Source of the DNA: Zeimonas arvi
Lineage (GTDB): Bacteria > Pseudomonadota > Gammaproteobacteria > Burkholderiales > Burkholderiaceae_E
Assembly: GCF_008039575.1 (NCBI RefSeq)
Contig: NZ_VDUY01000007.1
Coordinates: 62,001-126,000 of the forward strand
DNA length: 64,000 bases
Direction of reading: 5' to 3'
A program made the position numbers and the translations under genes. The notes beneath the pieces are model-generated. The model was not told where the DNA came from and searched no databases. It saw only the letters and a list, made by a program, of their open reading frames with translations. Shown here piece after piece: positions 33,578 to 43,118 of this stretch; positions within the stretch are counted from its first letter, which is position 1, and each line of letters starts with the position of its first letter.

Positions 33578-34327
33578 ATGAGGTTTCGCCGGAGCCGCGG
33601 CTTCACCCTACTCGAGCTGCTGGTTGCGGTCGCGCTGCTGGCGGTGCTGGCGCTGCTCAGCTGGCGAGGCATGGGCTCGGTGATCGCCGGGCGCGACAGC
33701 ATCGTCGAGCGCTCCGACGAGCTGCGGGCCCTCACCGTGGTCATGTCGCAGATGGAAGAAGACCTGCGGCGGTCCTGGGCGGTGCGGCTGCTCGGCCTGT
33801 CGGTGCCGCCGGTGGGCTTCAGCACGGGCAACGACCGGGAGCCGCCTTCGCTGACCATTCTGCGCGAGGCGCCGGGCGACGACACCACGCAGATCCAGCG
33901 GGTGGTCTGGCGCCTGCGCGACGGCACGATCGAGCGAGGGTTCAGCGCCTGGACCGTGCCCATCCCGGGCGTCACCAACCCGGTGCCGGACATTCCCTTC
34001 ACCTGGCAGCCGGTGGTGCGCGGGATCGAGGCGCTCGAGCTGCGGGGCTGGCTGGACGGCCGCGGCTGGCTGCCCGCCGGGGTGCTGGCCGCGAGCCAGG
34101 CGTCGGAGATGGCCGCCGAGGCGGCGCGGGCCGAGCAGCTCGCCCGCGCGGCGCAGATGGGCCAGCCGGCGCAGCCGGGACAGCCGGGCCAGACCCTGCC
34201 GCCGGGGCAGGCCCCGCAGGCGGGCGCCGCCACGCCGGCCTCGAACGGCGTGCTCGTGACCGGCGTGGAAATGGTGCTGGTGCGTCGCGGTGAGCGCATC
34301 GTGCGCGTATTCGCGGTGGCCGACTGA
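33578..34327 (+). CDS. gspJ: Type II secretion minor pseudopilin J
   Basis: A 249-residue pseudopilin, G|FTLLELLVAVALLAVLALL after a 7-residue leader. 'MSQMEEDLRRSW' and 'QRVVWRLRDGTIERG' are GspJ elements. A low-complexity Ala/Gln/Pro/Gly insertion (about residues 178-222) is unusual for the family. The stop overlaps the gspK start by one base (TGATG). Confidence 0.93.
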   Translation: MRFRRSRGFTLLELLVAVALLAVLALLSWRGMGSVIAGRDSIVERSDELRALTVVMSQMEEDLRRSWAVRLLGLSVPPVGFSTGNDREPPSLTILREAPGDDTTQIQRVVWRLRDGTIERGFSAWTVPIPGVTNPVPDIPFTWQPVVRGIEALELRGWLDGRGWLPAGVLAASQASEMAAEAARAEQLARAAQMGQPAQPGQPGQTLPPGQAPQAGAATPASNGVLVTGVEMVLVRRGERIVRVFAVAD

Positions 34328-35331
34328 TGCGTGCCCGACCGCGTGCCGCTCGGCGCGGCGTGGCCGTCGCCCAAGCCGCCCAGCACGGCGTGGCGATCAT
34401 CAGCGTGCTGCTGGTCGTCACGCTCGCCACGCTGATCGTGAGCAGCCTGTTCTGGCGCGAGATGGTCACCGTGCGATCGGTCGAGAACCGCCTGTCGCTC
34501 GCGCAGGTACGCTGGATCGAGAGCGCGGTGCTGGACTGGGCCGAGGTCGTGCTGCGGGTGGATCGCAACAGCACTGGCGCGGTCGACCACCTGGGCGAGA
34601 TCTGGGCGCTGCCGGTGGCCGAGACCCGGCTCGACGAGACCGTGATGGGCGGCGCGCGGGTGTCCGATGCCGAGCGCAACGCGATGATCGCGGGCCAGAT
34701 GTTCGACGCGCAGTCGCGCCTGAACCTGAACAACCTGGTGATCGCCGGCCAGCCCTCGGCGCCGCACCGCCAGGCCCTCGAGCGGCTGCTGGGCCTGCTG
34801 GGGCGGCCGGAGAGCCTGGCCACGCTGCTGCAGCAGCGCATCATGCAGGCCTATCCGCCGGTGGTGGAGGGCAGGCGGCTGCCGGCGAGCGCGCTGCCCC
34901 TGCTGAAGGTGTCGGACCTGCGCTCGGTGCCCGGCTTCGATGAAGCCACGGTCCAGGCGCTTGCGCCGTTCGTGACCATCCTGCCGAAGTCTGTCCGGCT
35001 CGCGCGGGCAGTGGTCAACACCGAGAACACCAAGGTCAATGTGAACACTGCCCCGGCCGAGGTGCTGGCCGCGGTCATCGCCGACATCGACCTGCAGGCC
35101 GCTCGTCAGTTCGTGGAAGGCGTCAGGCAGCGGACCTTCTTCGCCAGCCTGGACGTGGCCCGCTCGATGTTCGGCGGTTCGCCGGTCCTGGCGCCGAACC
35201 TGCTGTCCGTCGGATCGGACTTCTTCATCGTCAGCGGGATGGTACGCTTCGGCCGGGTCGAGGCGCAGAGCGAGTCCCTGTTGTATCGCGGGAGCGTGCG
35301 CGTGGAACGGGTATGGCAGCACAGGTTCTGA
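34327..35331 (+). CDS. gspK: Type II secretion minor pseudopilin K
   Basis: A 334-residue protein, larger than other pseudopilins as usual. Its N-terminal hydrophobic stretch 'GVAIISVLLVVTLATLIVSSLF' replaces the canonical Glu5 helix, the normal GspK state; 'DAQSRLNLNNL' and a helix-hairpin-helix-like 'FDEATVQALAPFVTILP..VNVNTAPAEVLAA' follow. Caps the pseudopilus tip with GspI and GspJ. Overlaps gspL by 19 nt. Confidence 0.92.
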   Translation: MRARPRAARRGVAVAQAAQHGVAIISVLLVVTLATLIVSSLFWREMVTVRSVENRLSLAQVRWIESAVLDWAEVVLRVDRNSTGAVDHLGEIWALPVAETRLDETVMGGARVSDAERNAMIAGQMFDAQSRLNLNNLVIAGQPSAPHRQALERLLGLLGRPESLATLLQQRIMQAYPPVVEGRRLPASALPLLKVSDLRSVPGFDEATVQALAPFVTILPKSVRLARAVVNTENTKVNVNTAPAEVLAAVIADIDLQAARQFVEGVRQRTFFASLDVARSMFGGSPVLAPNLLSVGSDFFIVSGMVRFGRVEAQSESLLYRGSVRVERVWQHRF

Positions 35332-36671
35332 GAAGAGGTCAGGCGATCGTCTGGGTCCCGCCGCGCGCGAGCGGGGAGCGGGCGTTCGCGACCGAGCCTT
35401 CGCTGCTCGCGATGCTGCCGATCGCGGCCACCGAGAAGCTGGTCAGCGGCCCGGGCCACACGATGGTCACCGTGCAGGGCACGGGCAGTGCGGCGCGCTA
35501 CGCGCGGATCAGCCTGGACGCGCTGCCGCCCCTCAAGTCGGTCACCCTGGTCTTCGATGCGCGCGACGTCACGCTGCTGCGCGCCAAGGTGCCGCCGCTC
35601 TCGGGCGTGCGGCTTCGCCAGGCCCTGCCCAACATCGTCGAGGACCTGTTGCTGCAGGATGCCCAGCAGTGCGCGCTCGCGGTGGGTCCGAAGACGGGCG
35701 AGGGCGAGCGGCTGGTCGCGGTCATCGATCGCGGCTGGCTCGAGCTGGTGGTCGGCGCCTTCGAGCGCAAGGGCACCAAGGTCACCGCGGCCTGGCCGGC
35801 CCAGCTCGCCCTGCCGGTGGGCGCCTCGGGCGCCGCGCTGGCCTGCCTGAACGAGGGCCTCGCCCTGCGGCTGGCGCCCAGCGAGGGCATCGGCTGGAAC
35901 GCCGGCGACAGCCAGCAGGCCAGGGCCGAGGCGATCGTGTCGCTGCTGCAGGCCGCCTGGACCGGCGAGGCCGGCGGCGAGCCGTCCTTCGCCGAACGCG
36001 AGCTGCCGGAAGTGTCCGGCGGCGCGCCGCGCAACCTGCCGGTCTACATCGAGGGGCCCGCCTGGCAACCTTCGGTGATGATCGCCGCCGCCAAGGCGGG
36101 CTTCTCGGCCGAGATCCGGTCGCTGCCGCTTCCGATCGCGGCGCCGGTCGACCTGCTGAGCGGGCGACGGGGCAGCAAGGCGGGCCGCTGGGTCGCCGAG
36201 ATCGACTGGCGGGCCTGGCGGCTGCCGGGCGCGCTGGCCGCCGCGACCGTGGCGATCGCCCTGTCGGGACTGAACCTGCACTGGGCCATGCTGACCCAGG
36301 AGCGCGACGAGCTGCGCAGCGCGATCGAGCGGCGCTATCGGCAGACCTTCCCGGATGCGCAGGTCGTCGTCGATCCGGTGCTGCAGATGGAGCGACAGGT
36401 GGCCGGCATGCGCACCCGGGCCGGCCAGAGCGGACCCGAGGACTTCGTGCCGCTGCTCGCGCGATTCTCGCAGGCGCTGGGCAGCCAGGCCAACGACGCG
36501 CTCTCCGGCGTCGACTATCGCGACGGCCGCCTGCGCGTGCGCTTCCAGCCCGGGCAGTTCGAATCCCGCGCGGTGCGCGACACCCTGATCCAGGCCTGCC
36601 AGCGCCTCGGCCTGCAACTGCGCTTCGATGCCGAGCGCGAGCCGACCGCCACGGTCGCGCTGCTTCGCTGA
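35313..36671 (+). CDS. gspL: Type II secretion inner-membrane protein L
   Basis: A 452-residue protein with an actin-like cytoplasmic part (about 1-280; 'ALPPLKSVTLVFDARDVTLLRAKVP..RLRQALPNIVEDLLLQD'), one membrane helix (about 308-325) and a small periplasmic ferredoxin-like domain. It binds the ATPase GspE and GspM. No catalytic residues expected. Overlaps gspK by 19 nt, so is coupled to it. Confidence 0.92.
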   Translation: MAAQVLRRGQAIVWVPPRASGERAFATEPSLLAMLPIAATEKLVSGPGHTMVTVQGTGSAARYARISLDALPPLKSVTLVFDARDVTLLRAKVPPLSGVRLRQALPNIVEDLLLQDAQQCALAVGPKTGEGERLVAVIDRGWLELVVGAFERKGTKVTAAWPAQLALPVGASGAALACLNEGLALRLAPSEGIGWNAGDSQQARAEAIVSLLQAAWTGEAGGEPSFAERELPEVSGGAPRNLPVYIEGPAWQPSVMIAAAKAGFSAEIRSLPLPIAAPVDLLSGRRGSKAGRWVAEIDWRAWRLPGALAAATVAIALSGLNLHWAMLTQERDELRSAIERRYRQTFPDAQVVVDPVLQMERQVAGMRTRAGQSGPEDFVPLLARFSQALGSQANDALSGVDYRDGRLRVRFQPGQFESRAVRDTLIQACQRLGLQLRFDAEREPTATVALLR

Positions 36672-36683
36672 GGATCGCGCGCG

Positions 36684-37184
36684 ATGCTGGACACGCTGAT
36701 GCAACGCTGGCAGGCAATGGCCCTGCGCGAGCGACGCCTGGTGCTCGCGGCAGCCCTGGTGGTGATCGCGGCGATCGTCTACCTGTTGCTGATCGAGCCG
36801 GCCTGGCAGGGCCGCGAGCGACTGCAGCGCGAGTTGCCGGCGCTGCGCTCGCAGCTCGCCCGCATCGACCAGCTGGCCGACGAGGCGCGCCAGCTCGGTA
36901 CGGCCCAGGCGGGCGCCGACACGCCCCAGGCGGTCCGGGCCCGGCTGGAACAGTCCATCGACGGCGCCGGCCTGCGGCCAGCGCTGGCCCAGCTGCAGCA
37001 GACCGGGAACCTGTTCGACGTGCGTTTCCGGGGCGTGCAGCACGCCGCCTGGCTGGCCTGGATCGACGTCGCGGTGCGCGACACCCGCCTGCGGATCGTC
37101 GACGTGTCGGTCACGCGCGAAGCCTCGCCCGGCATGGTGACCGCGCGCGCCTCGCTGGAGCTTCCCCGTCGCGAGGGGCGCTGA
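36684..37184 (+). CDS. gspM: Type II secretion inner-membrane protein M
   Basis: A 166-residue protein with one N-terminal membrane helix (about 20-38) and a periplasmic domain of the GspM type ('LARIDQLADEARQL' coiled coil, then a ferredoxin-like part). It pairs with GspL. 12 nt after gspL, 3 nt before gspN. Confidence 0.9.
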   Translation: MLDTLMQRWQAMALRERRLVLAAALVVIAAIVYLLLIEPAWQGRERLQRELPALRSQLARIDQLADEARQLGTAQAGADTPQAVRARLEQSIDGAGLRPALAQLQQTGNLFDVRFRGVQHAAWLAWIDVAVRDTRLRIVDVSVTREASPGMVTARASLELPRREGR

Positions 37185-37187
37185 GCG

Positions 37188-37961
37188 ATGCTGCGATGGA
37201 TCCTCTTCGGGCTCGCCGGCCTGGTCGTCGCGGCGGTGGTCGCGGTCGCGACCGCGCCGGCCCGCTTCGTCGACCTCGCCCTCGACCGGGCCACCCTGGG
37301 CCGGGTGCGCCTCGCCGAGGCCGAGGGGACGGTCTGGCAAGGCAGCGGGCGGCTGGTCTTCGCCGACCTGGGCGGCGAGGACGCGCAGCGGCTGTCCACG
37401 CCCGGCGTGGCGATCCCGGGCCGCGTGGGCTGGGCCGTGCGGCCCTGGCCCTTGTTCGCCGGTCTGGTCGACGCGGCGATCTCGGTCGACGGCATGCCGC
37501 AGCCGGTGCGCCTGCAGGGCAGCTTCGCCGAGATGCGGGTCGGGCCGGGCGCCCTGTCGCTGCCCTCGGTCGAATTGAGCCGGCTGGGTTCGCCCTGGAA
37601 CAGCATTCGCCCCTCCGGCGCGCTTGCGGTGCGCTGGGAGCCGCTCACGATTCGCGGCGGCCAGATGCACGGGCGCGCGACCGTCGAACTGCGCGAGGCG
37701 GCCTCGGCGATGACGCCGGTCCGACCGCTCGGCAGCTACCGGGTGGAGATCGACGGCCAGGGCTCGCGGGCCGACGTCGGATTGCAGACACTGTCCGGGC
37801 CGCTCAAGCTGACCGGCAAGGGCACCTGGGACGCGCGCGCGGGCCTGCGCTTCGAGGCCGACGCCAGCGCGGAGCCGAACGAGGCGGAAAGGCTACAGTC
37901 CTTCCTGGGTCTGGTCGGAAGGCGCGAAGGCGGGCGCACCATCATTAGAATAGGGGCATGA
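37188..37961 (+). CDS. gspN: Type II secretion protein N
   Basis: A 257-residue protein with an N-terminal signal-anchor (about 3-24) and a beta-rich periplasmic part beginning 'RVRLAEAEGTVWQGSGRLVF', the N-subunit signature. Present in Burkholderiales and some other gsp clusters, not universal; exact role unclear. Its stop overlaps the gspD start by 4 nt. Confidence 0.87.
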   Translation: MLRWILFGLAGLVVAAVVAVATAPARFVDLALDRATLGRVRLAEAEGTVWQGSGRLVFADLGGEDAQRLSTPGVAIPGRVGWAVRPWPLFAGLVDAAISVDGMPQPVRLQGSFAEMRVGPGALSLPSVELSRLGSPWNSIRPSGALAVRWEPLTIRGGQMHGRATVELREAASAMTPVRPLGSYRVEIDGQGSRADVGLQTLSGPLKLTGKGTWDARAGLRFEADASAEPNEAERLQSFLGLVGRREGGRTIIRIGA

Positions 37962-40414
37962 CCTTGTACCAGGCTTGCGGGCGCCGGCTCGCCTCGATGC
38001 GAAACGCCGCTGCCGCGGCGTGCGGCGCCTTGTTGCTGCTGGCGGCCGCTGCGCAGCCTGTGTTCGCGCAGCCCTCGCGGCAAGGCAAGGAACGGCCCGC
38101 CAGCCCGACGGCCGCCACGCCGGCGGCGGCGGACTCCGCCGGCAGCGATGCCGTCACGCTCAACTTCAAGGATGCCGACATCGACTCGGTGGTCGGCGCC
38201 TTCGGGCACCTGCTCGACCGCACCTTCATCATCGACCCGCGCGTGCGCGGCAAGATGACCCTCGAAACGCCGCGCCCGGTCAGCCGCGACCAGGCCTATC
38301 GGCTGCTGCAATCGCAGCTGCGCTCGCAGGGCTTCGCGGTGGTCGAGGCGGGCGGCCTCACCAAGGTCGTGCCGGAGGCCGACGCCAAGCTGCAGTCCAG
38401 CCCGGTCACCGCCGGACGCACGCCCGGCGCGAGCGGCGACCAGATCGTCACGCAGATCTTCAGGCTGACCCACGAGTCGGCCTCCAACCTGGTGCCGGTG
38501 CTGCGGCCGCTGATCTCGCCGAACAACACCATCGTCGCCTATCCGAACAACAACTCGCTGGTCGTCACCGACTACGCGGCCAACCTGCAGCGCATCGCCC
38601 GGATCGTCGCCACCCTCGACAGCCCGTCGACCAGCGGGGTCGAAGTGGTGCCGATCGAGCACGCGGTGGCGGCCGACATCGCGGTGGCCGTGTCCCGGAT
38701 GCTCGACGACAGCGCGCGAGCCAGTGCCGGCGCCCAGGTCGATGCCGGCCAGCGCGTCATGGTGATGGCCGACCCGCGGATCAACGCGGTGCTGATCCGC
38801 ACCGGCAGCGCGGCCAAGATGACGCTGGCGCGCTCGCTGATCGCACGCCTCGACCAGCCGAGCGCGCAGCCTGGCAACATCCACGTCGTGTTCCTGCGCA
38901 ACGCCGAGGCGGTCAAGCTCGCGCAGACGCTGCAGGGGGTGCTGGCGGGCGGCTCGGGCAGGCAGGGCAGCACCGGCGCCCCGGGCTTCGGCGCCGATGG
39001 CGCATCGGGCCTGCTCGGCGCGAGCGGCGCCAATCCTGCCGGTTCGATCGCCGGCGCGCAGGCCGGCGCCGCGGGGCAGGGCGCCGCCGCGACCACGCCG
39101 CTGCAGCAATCCACCACGCAGCCGGTCACGGTGCAGGCGGGCGGAGCGACCATCGCCGCGGACCCGACCACCAACTCGCTGATCATCACCGCGCCCGAGC
39201 CGGTCTACCGCAACCTGCGCTCGGTCATCGACAAGCTCGACACCCGCCGCGCCCAGGTCTTCATCGAGTCGCTGATCGTCGAGATCAGCGCCGAGCGCGC
39301 GGCCGAGCTCGGCATCCAGTGGCAGTTCCTGAGCGCGCCCGAGGGCACCACCCGCGTGATCGGCGGCACCAACCTGCCCACGCGCGGCACCGGCGGCAAC
39401 ATCCTCGACGCCACCGCCAACATCGGATCGGTCGGCACCGGCCTGAACGTGGGCGTGGTGCGCGGCACCACCACGATTCCCGGCATCGGCACCGTGCTGA
39501 ACCTGGGCTTCCTGGCGCGCGCGCTGGAGACCAACGCCAACGCCAACATCCTGGCCACGCCGAACCTGCTGACGCTGGACAACGAAGAGGCGCGGATCAT
39601 CATCGGCCAGAACGTGCCCTTCGTCACCGGCCAGTTCACCGCCACCGGCACCGGCGGCGCCTCGGTGAACCCCTTCCAGACGATCGAGCGGCGCGACGTC
39701 GGCACCACGCTGCGCGTCAAGCCCCAGGTTTCCGAGTCGGGCACCGTGCGCCTGCAGATCTTCCAGGAGGTCTCCAGCGTGCAGAGCGTCACGCTGGCTG
39801 CAGGCATCATCACGAACCGCCGGGCGATCGAGTCCAACGTGCTGGTCGACGACGGCCAGATCGTGGTCCTGGGCGGCCTGATCGAGGAGCGGGTCGAGGG
39901 CGGCGAGGACAAGGTGCCCGGGCTCGGCGACGTCCCGGTGGTGGGCCAGCTCTTCCGCTACGACAATCGCCGGCGGGTGAAGACCAATCTGCTGGTCTTC
40001 CTGCGCCCGGTGGTGGTGCGTGACGGCGAGGCCGCCTACGGCGTGACCGCCGACCGCTACGAGTACATGCGCCTGCTGCGCGGCGACTCGGGCCTGCCCG
40101 AGCACTGGCTGCTGCCCGACTTCAAGCCCTCGGAGCTGCCGCCGATGCCGCAGCCGCCGTCGCGCCGGCCGCCGCCGGGCATCGCGCCGGCGCCGGCCAG
40201 CCTGGCCCCCGAGATCGACGAGGCGGTGCAGCGCGAGCCGGCGCCGATCCAGCGCTCGGTGCCCACCACGATCAATCCGCCGCGCGGCACCAACGAGGTG
40301 GTGGTGCCGCTCAATGGCCGCGTCACCCCGATCGTGCCCCCGGAGGCGGGCGCGGGGGCCTCGCAGCCGCCTGCGCCCGCAGGCACCGAGGCGCCGCTGC
40401 CCGCGACCGACTGA
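37958..40414 (+). CDS. gspD: Type II secretion outer-membrane secretin
   Basis: An 818-residue protein: signal peptide (about 1-38), N0 domain ('VTLNFKDADIDSVVGAFGHLLDRTFIIDPRV'), N1-N3 domains, and the secretin core with 'VPGLGDVPVVGQLF'. N3 carries a Gly/Ala/Ser-rich insertion (about residues 328-390). The C-terminus is a Pro-rich extension in place of a recognisable pilotin-binding segment, and no lipobox is present. ATG 37958 overlaps the gspN stop (ATGA). Confidence 0.95.
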   Translation: MTLYQACGRRLASMRNAAAAACGALLLLAAAAQPVFAQPSRQGKERPASPTAATPAAADSAGSDAVTLNFKDADIDSVVGAFGHLLDRTFIIDPRVRGKMTLETPRPVSRDQAYRLLQSQLRSQGFAVVEAGGLTKVVPEADAKLQSSPVTAGRTPGASGDQIVTQIFRLTHESASNLVPVLRPLISPNNTIVAYPNNNSLVVTDYAANLQRIARIVATLDSPSTSGVEVVPIEHAVAADIAVAVSRMLDDSARASAGAQVDAGQRVMVMADPRINAVLIRTGSAAKMTLARSLIARLDQPSAQPGNIHVVFLRNAEAVKLAQTLQGVLAGGSGRQGSTGAPGFGADGASGLLGASGANPAGSIAGAQAGAAGQGAAATTPLQQSTTQPVTVQAGGATIAADPTTNSLIITAPEPVYRNLRSVIDKLDTRRAQVFIESLIVEISAERAAELGIQWQFLSAPEGTTRVIGGTNLPTRGTGGNILDATANIGSVGTGLNVGVVRGTTTIPGIGTVLNLGFLARALETNANANILATPNLLTLDNEEARIIIGQNVPFVTGQFTATGTGGASVNPFQTIERRDVGTTLRVKPQVSESGTVRLQIFQEVSSVQSVTLAAGIITNRRAIESNVLVDDGQIVVLGGLIEERVEGGEDKVPGLGDVPVVGQLFRYDNRRRVKTNLLVFLRPVVVRDGEAAYGVTADRYEYMRLLRGDSGLPEHWLLPDFKPSELPPMPQPPSRRPPPGIAPAPASLAPEIDEAVQREPAPIQRSVPTTINPPRGTNEVVVPLNGRVTPIVPPEAGAGASQPPAPAGTEAPLPATD

Positions 40415-40434
40415 CGCCTGGCGCAGCGCCCCCC

Positions 40435-41877
40435 ATGTCCACGATCTCGCCCTCGCGCTACGTGCCCTACGGATTCGCGCGCGCACACCAGTTGCTGGTG
40501 GCCGGCATGGTGGGCGACACCATCGAGGTCTGGATCGGCGATCGCACCCCGCGCCACGCGCTGGCCGAGCTGGCACGGCTGGTGCCGATGCGGCTGGTCG
40601 CGGTGCGCAAGACCGACGAGGAGCTCGGCGCCGCCATCTCTCGCGCCTACTCGCAGAACCAGGGCGGTTCGGCGGCCGCGGTGGTCGACGAGCTCGAGAG
40701 CGACATGGACCTCTCGCGGCTGATGCAGGACCTGCCCAAGATCGAGGACCTGCTCGAGACCGAGGACGACGCGCCGATCATCCGGATGATCAACGTGCTG
40801 CTCACCCAGGCCGCGCGCGACGGCGCCTCGGACATCCACATCGAGCCCTTCGAGACGCATTCGCTGGTGCGCTTCCGGGTCGACGGCACGTTGCGCGACG
40901 TGGTGCGTCCCAAGCGCGAGCTGCACGCCGCGCTGATCTCGCGGATCAAGATCATGGCGCAGCTCGACATCGCCGAGAAGCGCCTGCCCCAGGACGGCCG
41001 GATCACCCTGCGCATCGGCGGCCGGCCGATGGACGTGCGGGTGTCCACGCTGCCCACCGGCCACGGCGAGCGTGCCGTGCTGCGCCTGCTCGACAAGGAA
41101 GCCGGCAGGCTCGACCTCGCCCGGCTGGGCATGGCGCCCGACACGCTGGCGACCTTCGATCGCCTGACCCGCCAGCCGCACGGCATCCTGCTGGTGACCG
41201 GACCGACCGGCTCGGGCAAGACCACCACGCTCTACGCGGCCCTCGGCCGGCTCGACACGACCACGACCAACATCCTGACCGTCGAGGACCCGATCGAGTA
41301 CGACCTGCCCGGCATCGGCCAGACCCAGGTGAACGCCCGGATCGACATGACCTTCGCCAAGGCGCTGCGTTCGATCCTGCGTCAGGACCCGGACGTGGTC
41401 ATGATCGGCGAGATCCGCGACCTGGAGACCGCGCAGATCGCGGTCCAGGCCTCGCTCACCGGTCACCTGGTGCTCGCCACCCTGCACACCAACGATTCGG
41501 TGTCCGCGGTGACCCGCCTGATCGACATGGGCATCGAGCCCTTCCTGCTGTCGTCCTCGCTGATCGGCGTGGTGGCGCAGCGCCTGGTGCGCAAGCTGTG
41601 TCCCGAGTGCCGCGAGCCCGATCCGGTCGCCGGGGGCTGGCGCGCGGTGGGCTGCGTGGCCTGCAACCGCACCGGCTACCAGGGCCGCACCGGCATCCAC
41701 GAGCTCTTCGTCGTCGACGACCGGATCCGCGCGCTGATTCACCAGGGCGCCTCCGAGGCCACGCTGCGCGAGGCGGCCGAGGCCGACGGCATGCGCTCGA
41801 TGCGCGAGGACGGCGGCCGCTGGGTCGAGTCCGGTGTCACCTCGGCCGACGAGGTGATCCGGGTCACGCGCGACTAG
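40435..41877 (+). CDS. gspE: Type II secretion ATPase E
   Basis: A 480-residue ATPase. N2 region with GspL-binding part, then Walker A GPTGSGKTTT, Walker B 'VVMIGEIRD', His box 'TGHLVLATLHTNDS', and the zinc-binding tetracysteine 'LCPECRE...GCVACNRTGY'. It powers pseudopilus assembly on the cytoplasmic face. 20 nt after gspD. Confidence 0.96.
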   Translation: MSTISPSRYVPYGFARAHQLLVAGMVGDTIEVWIGDRTPRHALAELARLVPMRLVAVRKTDEELGAAISRAYSQNQGGSAAAVVDELESDMDLSRLMQDLPKIEDLLETEDDAPIIRMINVLLTQAARDGASDIHIEPFETHSLVRFRVDGTLRDVVRPKRELHAALISRIKIMAQLDIAEKRLPQDGRITLRIGGRPMDVRVSTLPTGHGERAVLRLLDKEAGRLDLARLGMAPDTLATFDRLTRQPHGILLVTGPTGSGKTTTLYAALGRLDTTTTNILTVEDPIEYDLPGIGQTQVNARIDMTFAKALRSILRQDPDVVMIGEIRDLETAQIAVQASLTGHLVLATLHTNDSVSAVTRLIDMGIEPFLLSSSLIGVVAQRLVRKLCPECREPDPVAGGWRAVGCVACNRTGYQGRTGIHELFVVDDRIRALIHQGASEATLREAAEADGMRSMREDGGRWVESGVTSADEVIRVTRD

Positions 41878-41894
41878 CGCACCGGGCCCGCAGC

Positions 41895-43106
41895 GTGCCG
41901 GCATTCCGTTTCGAGGCCGCCGACGCGGCGGGGCAGATCAAGCGCGGCGTCCTCGATGCCGACTCGGCGCGCCACGCGCGCGCCACCCTGCGCGAGCGGG
42001 GCATGACGCCGCTCGAGGTCGCGCCGGTCCAGGAAGCCGGGGCGACGCGGGCCGTCCCGGTGTTCTCGGCGCGGCTGCGCGCAGCGGACCTGGCGCTGGT
42101 CACGCGCCAGCTGGCCAGCCTGTTGTCGGCGCGCCTGCCGATCGAGCAGGCGCTCAACGCGGTGGTCGAGCAGGCCGAGAAGCCCGCGGTGCGCGAGCGC
42201 TTCGCCGCGGTGCGCAGCGAGGTGGTGTCGGGCCAGACGCTGTCGCAGGCGCTGTCGCGCTTTCCCCGCGATTTCCCGGACGTCTACCGCGCGCTGGTCT
42301 CGGCCGGCGAGCAATCGGGCGACCTGTCCCTGGTGATGAGCCGGCTGGCCGACTACGTGGAGTCGCGCACCGCGCTATCGCAGCGGATCATGCTCGCCTT
42401 CACCTATCCGGCGATCGTGACCGTGGTGGCCACCCTGGTGATCATCGCCCTGCTGACCTACGTGGTGCCGCAGGTGGTCGGCGTGTTCTCGCAGACCCGG
42501 CAGGAGCTGCCCTGGCTCACCGTGGGCCTGATCGCGGTATCCGACTTCGCGCGGCAGTGGGGCATCTGGGCGCTGATCGCGCTGGGCCTTGCGCTGCTCG
42601 GCTTCCGGCTGGCCCTGCGCTCGCCTTCGTTCCGGCTGGCCTGGCATGCGCGCCTGCTGTCGATGCCGGTCGCGGGCCGCCTCATCCTCGGACTGAACAC
42701 CGCGCGCTTCACGTCGACGCTGGGCATCCTGACCAGCAGCGGGGTGCCGCTCATCAAGGCGCTCGACGCCGGCGCGCGCACGCTGGGCAACGACGCGCTG
42801 CGGTTGGTGGTCGACGACGCGATCGACCGGGTGCGCGAGGGCGCGGCGCTGTCGCGCTCGCTGGCCGCGGGCGGCCGCTTCCCCCCGGTCATGATCCACA
42901 TGATCGCCAGCGGCGAGGCCACCGGCGAGCTTCCCGAGATGCTCGAGCGCACCGCCTACCAGCTGTCCCAGGAAACCGAGCGCCGCACGCTCACGCTGAC
43001 CAGCCTGCTCGAGCCGATGCTGATCCTGCTGATGGGAGCGGTGGTGCTGGTGATCGTGCTGGCGGTGCTGCTGCCCATCATCGAGATCAATCAGCTGGTT
43101 CGTTGA
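41895..43106 (+). CDS. gspF: Type II secretion inner-membrane platform protein F
   Basis: A 403-residue protein with duplicated T2SF domains ('LVTRQLASLLSARLPIEQALNAV' and 'FTSTLGILTSSGVPLIKALDAG') and three membrane helices, the platform on which GspE acts. GTG 41895 follows gspE by 17 nt. The operon ends here; the next gene is convergent. No prepilin peptidase (gspO) lies in the window. Confidence 0.95.
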   Translation: MPAFRFEAADAAGQIKRGVLDADSARHARATLRERGMTPLEVAPVQEAGATRAVPVFSARLRAADLALVTRQLASLLSARLPIEQALNAVVEQAEKPAVRERFAAVRSEVVSGQTLSQALSRFPRDFPDVYRALVSAGEQSGDLSLVMSRLADYVESRTALSQRIMLAFTYPAIVTVVATLVIIALLTYVVPQVVGVFSQTRQELPWLTVGLIAVSDFARQWGIWALIALGLALLGFRLALRSPSFRLAWHARLLSMPVAGRLILGLNTARFTSTLGILTSSGVPLIKALDAGARTLGNDALRLVVDDAIDRVREGAALSRSLAAGGRFPPVMIHMIASGEATGELPEMLERTAYQLSQETERRTLTLTSLLEPMLILLMGAVVLVIVLAVLLPIIEINQLVR

Positions 43107-43118
43107 GCGAACGCCAGG

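Noticed and set aside
43098-43112. GTTCG-TTGAG-CGAAC stem-loop over the gspF stop as a terminator
   Set aside because: Only 5 bp with no T-tract, in a 12-bp convergent gap; too weak to annotate.
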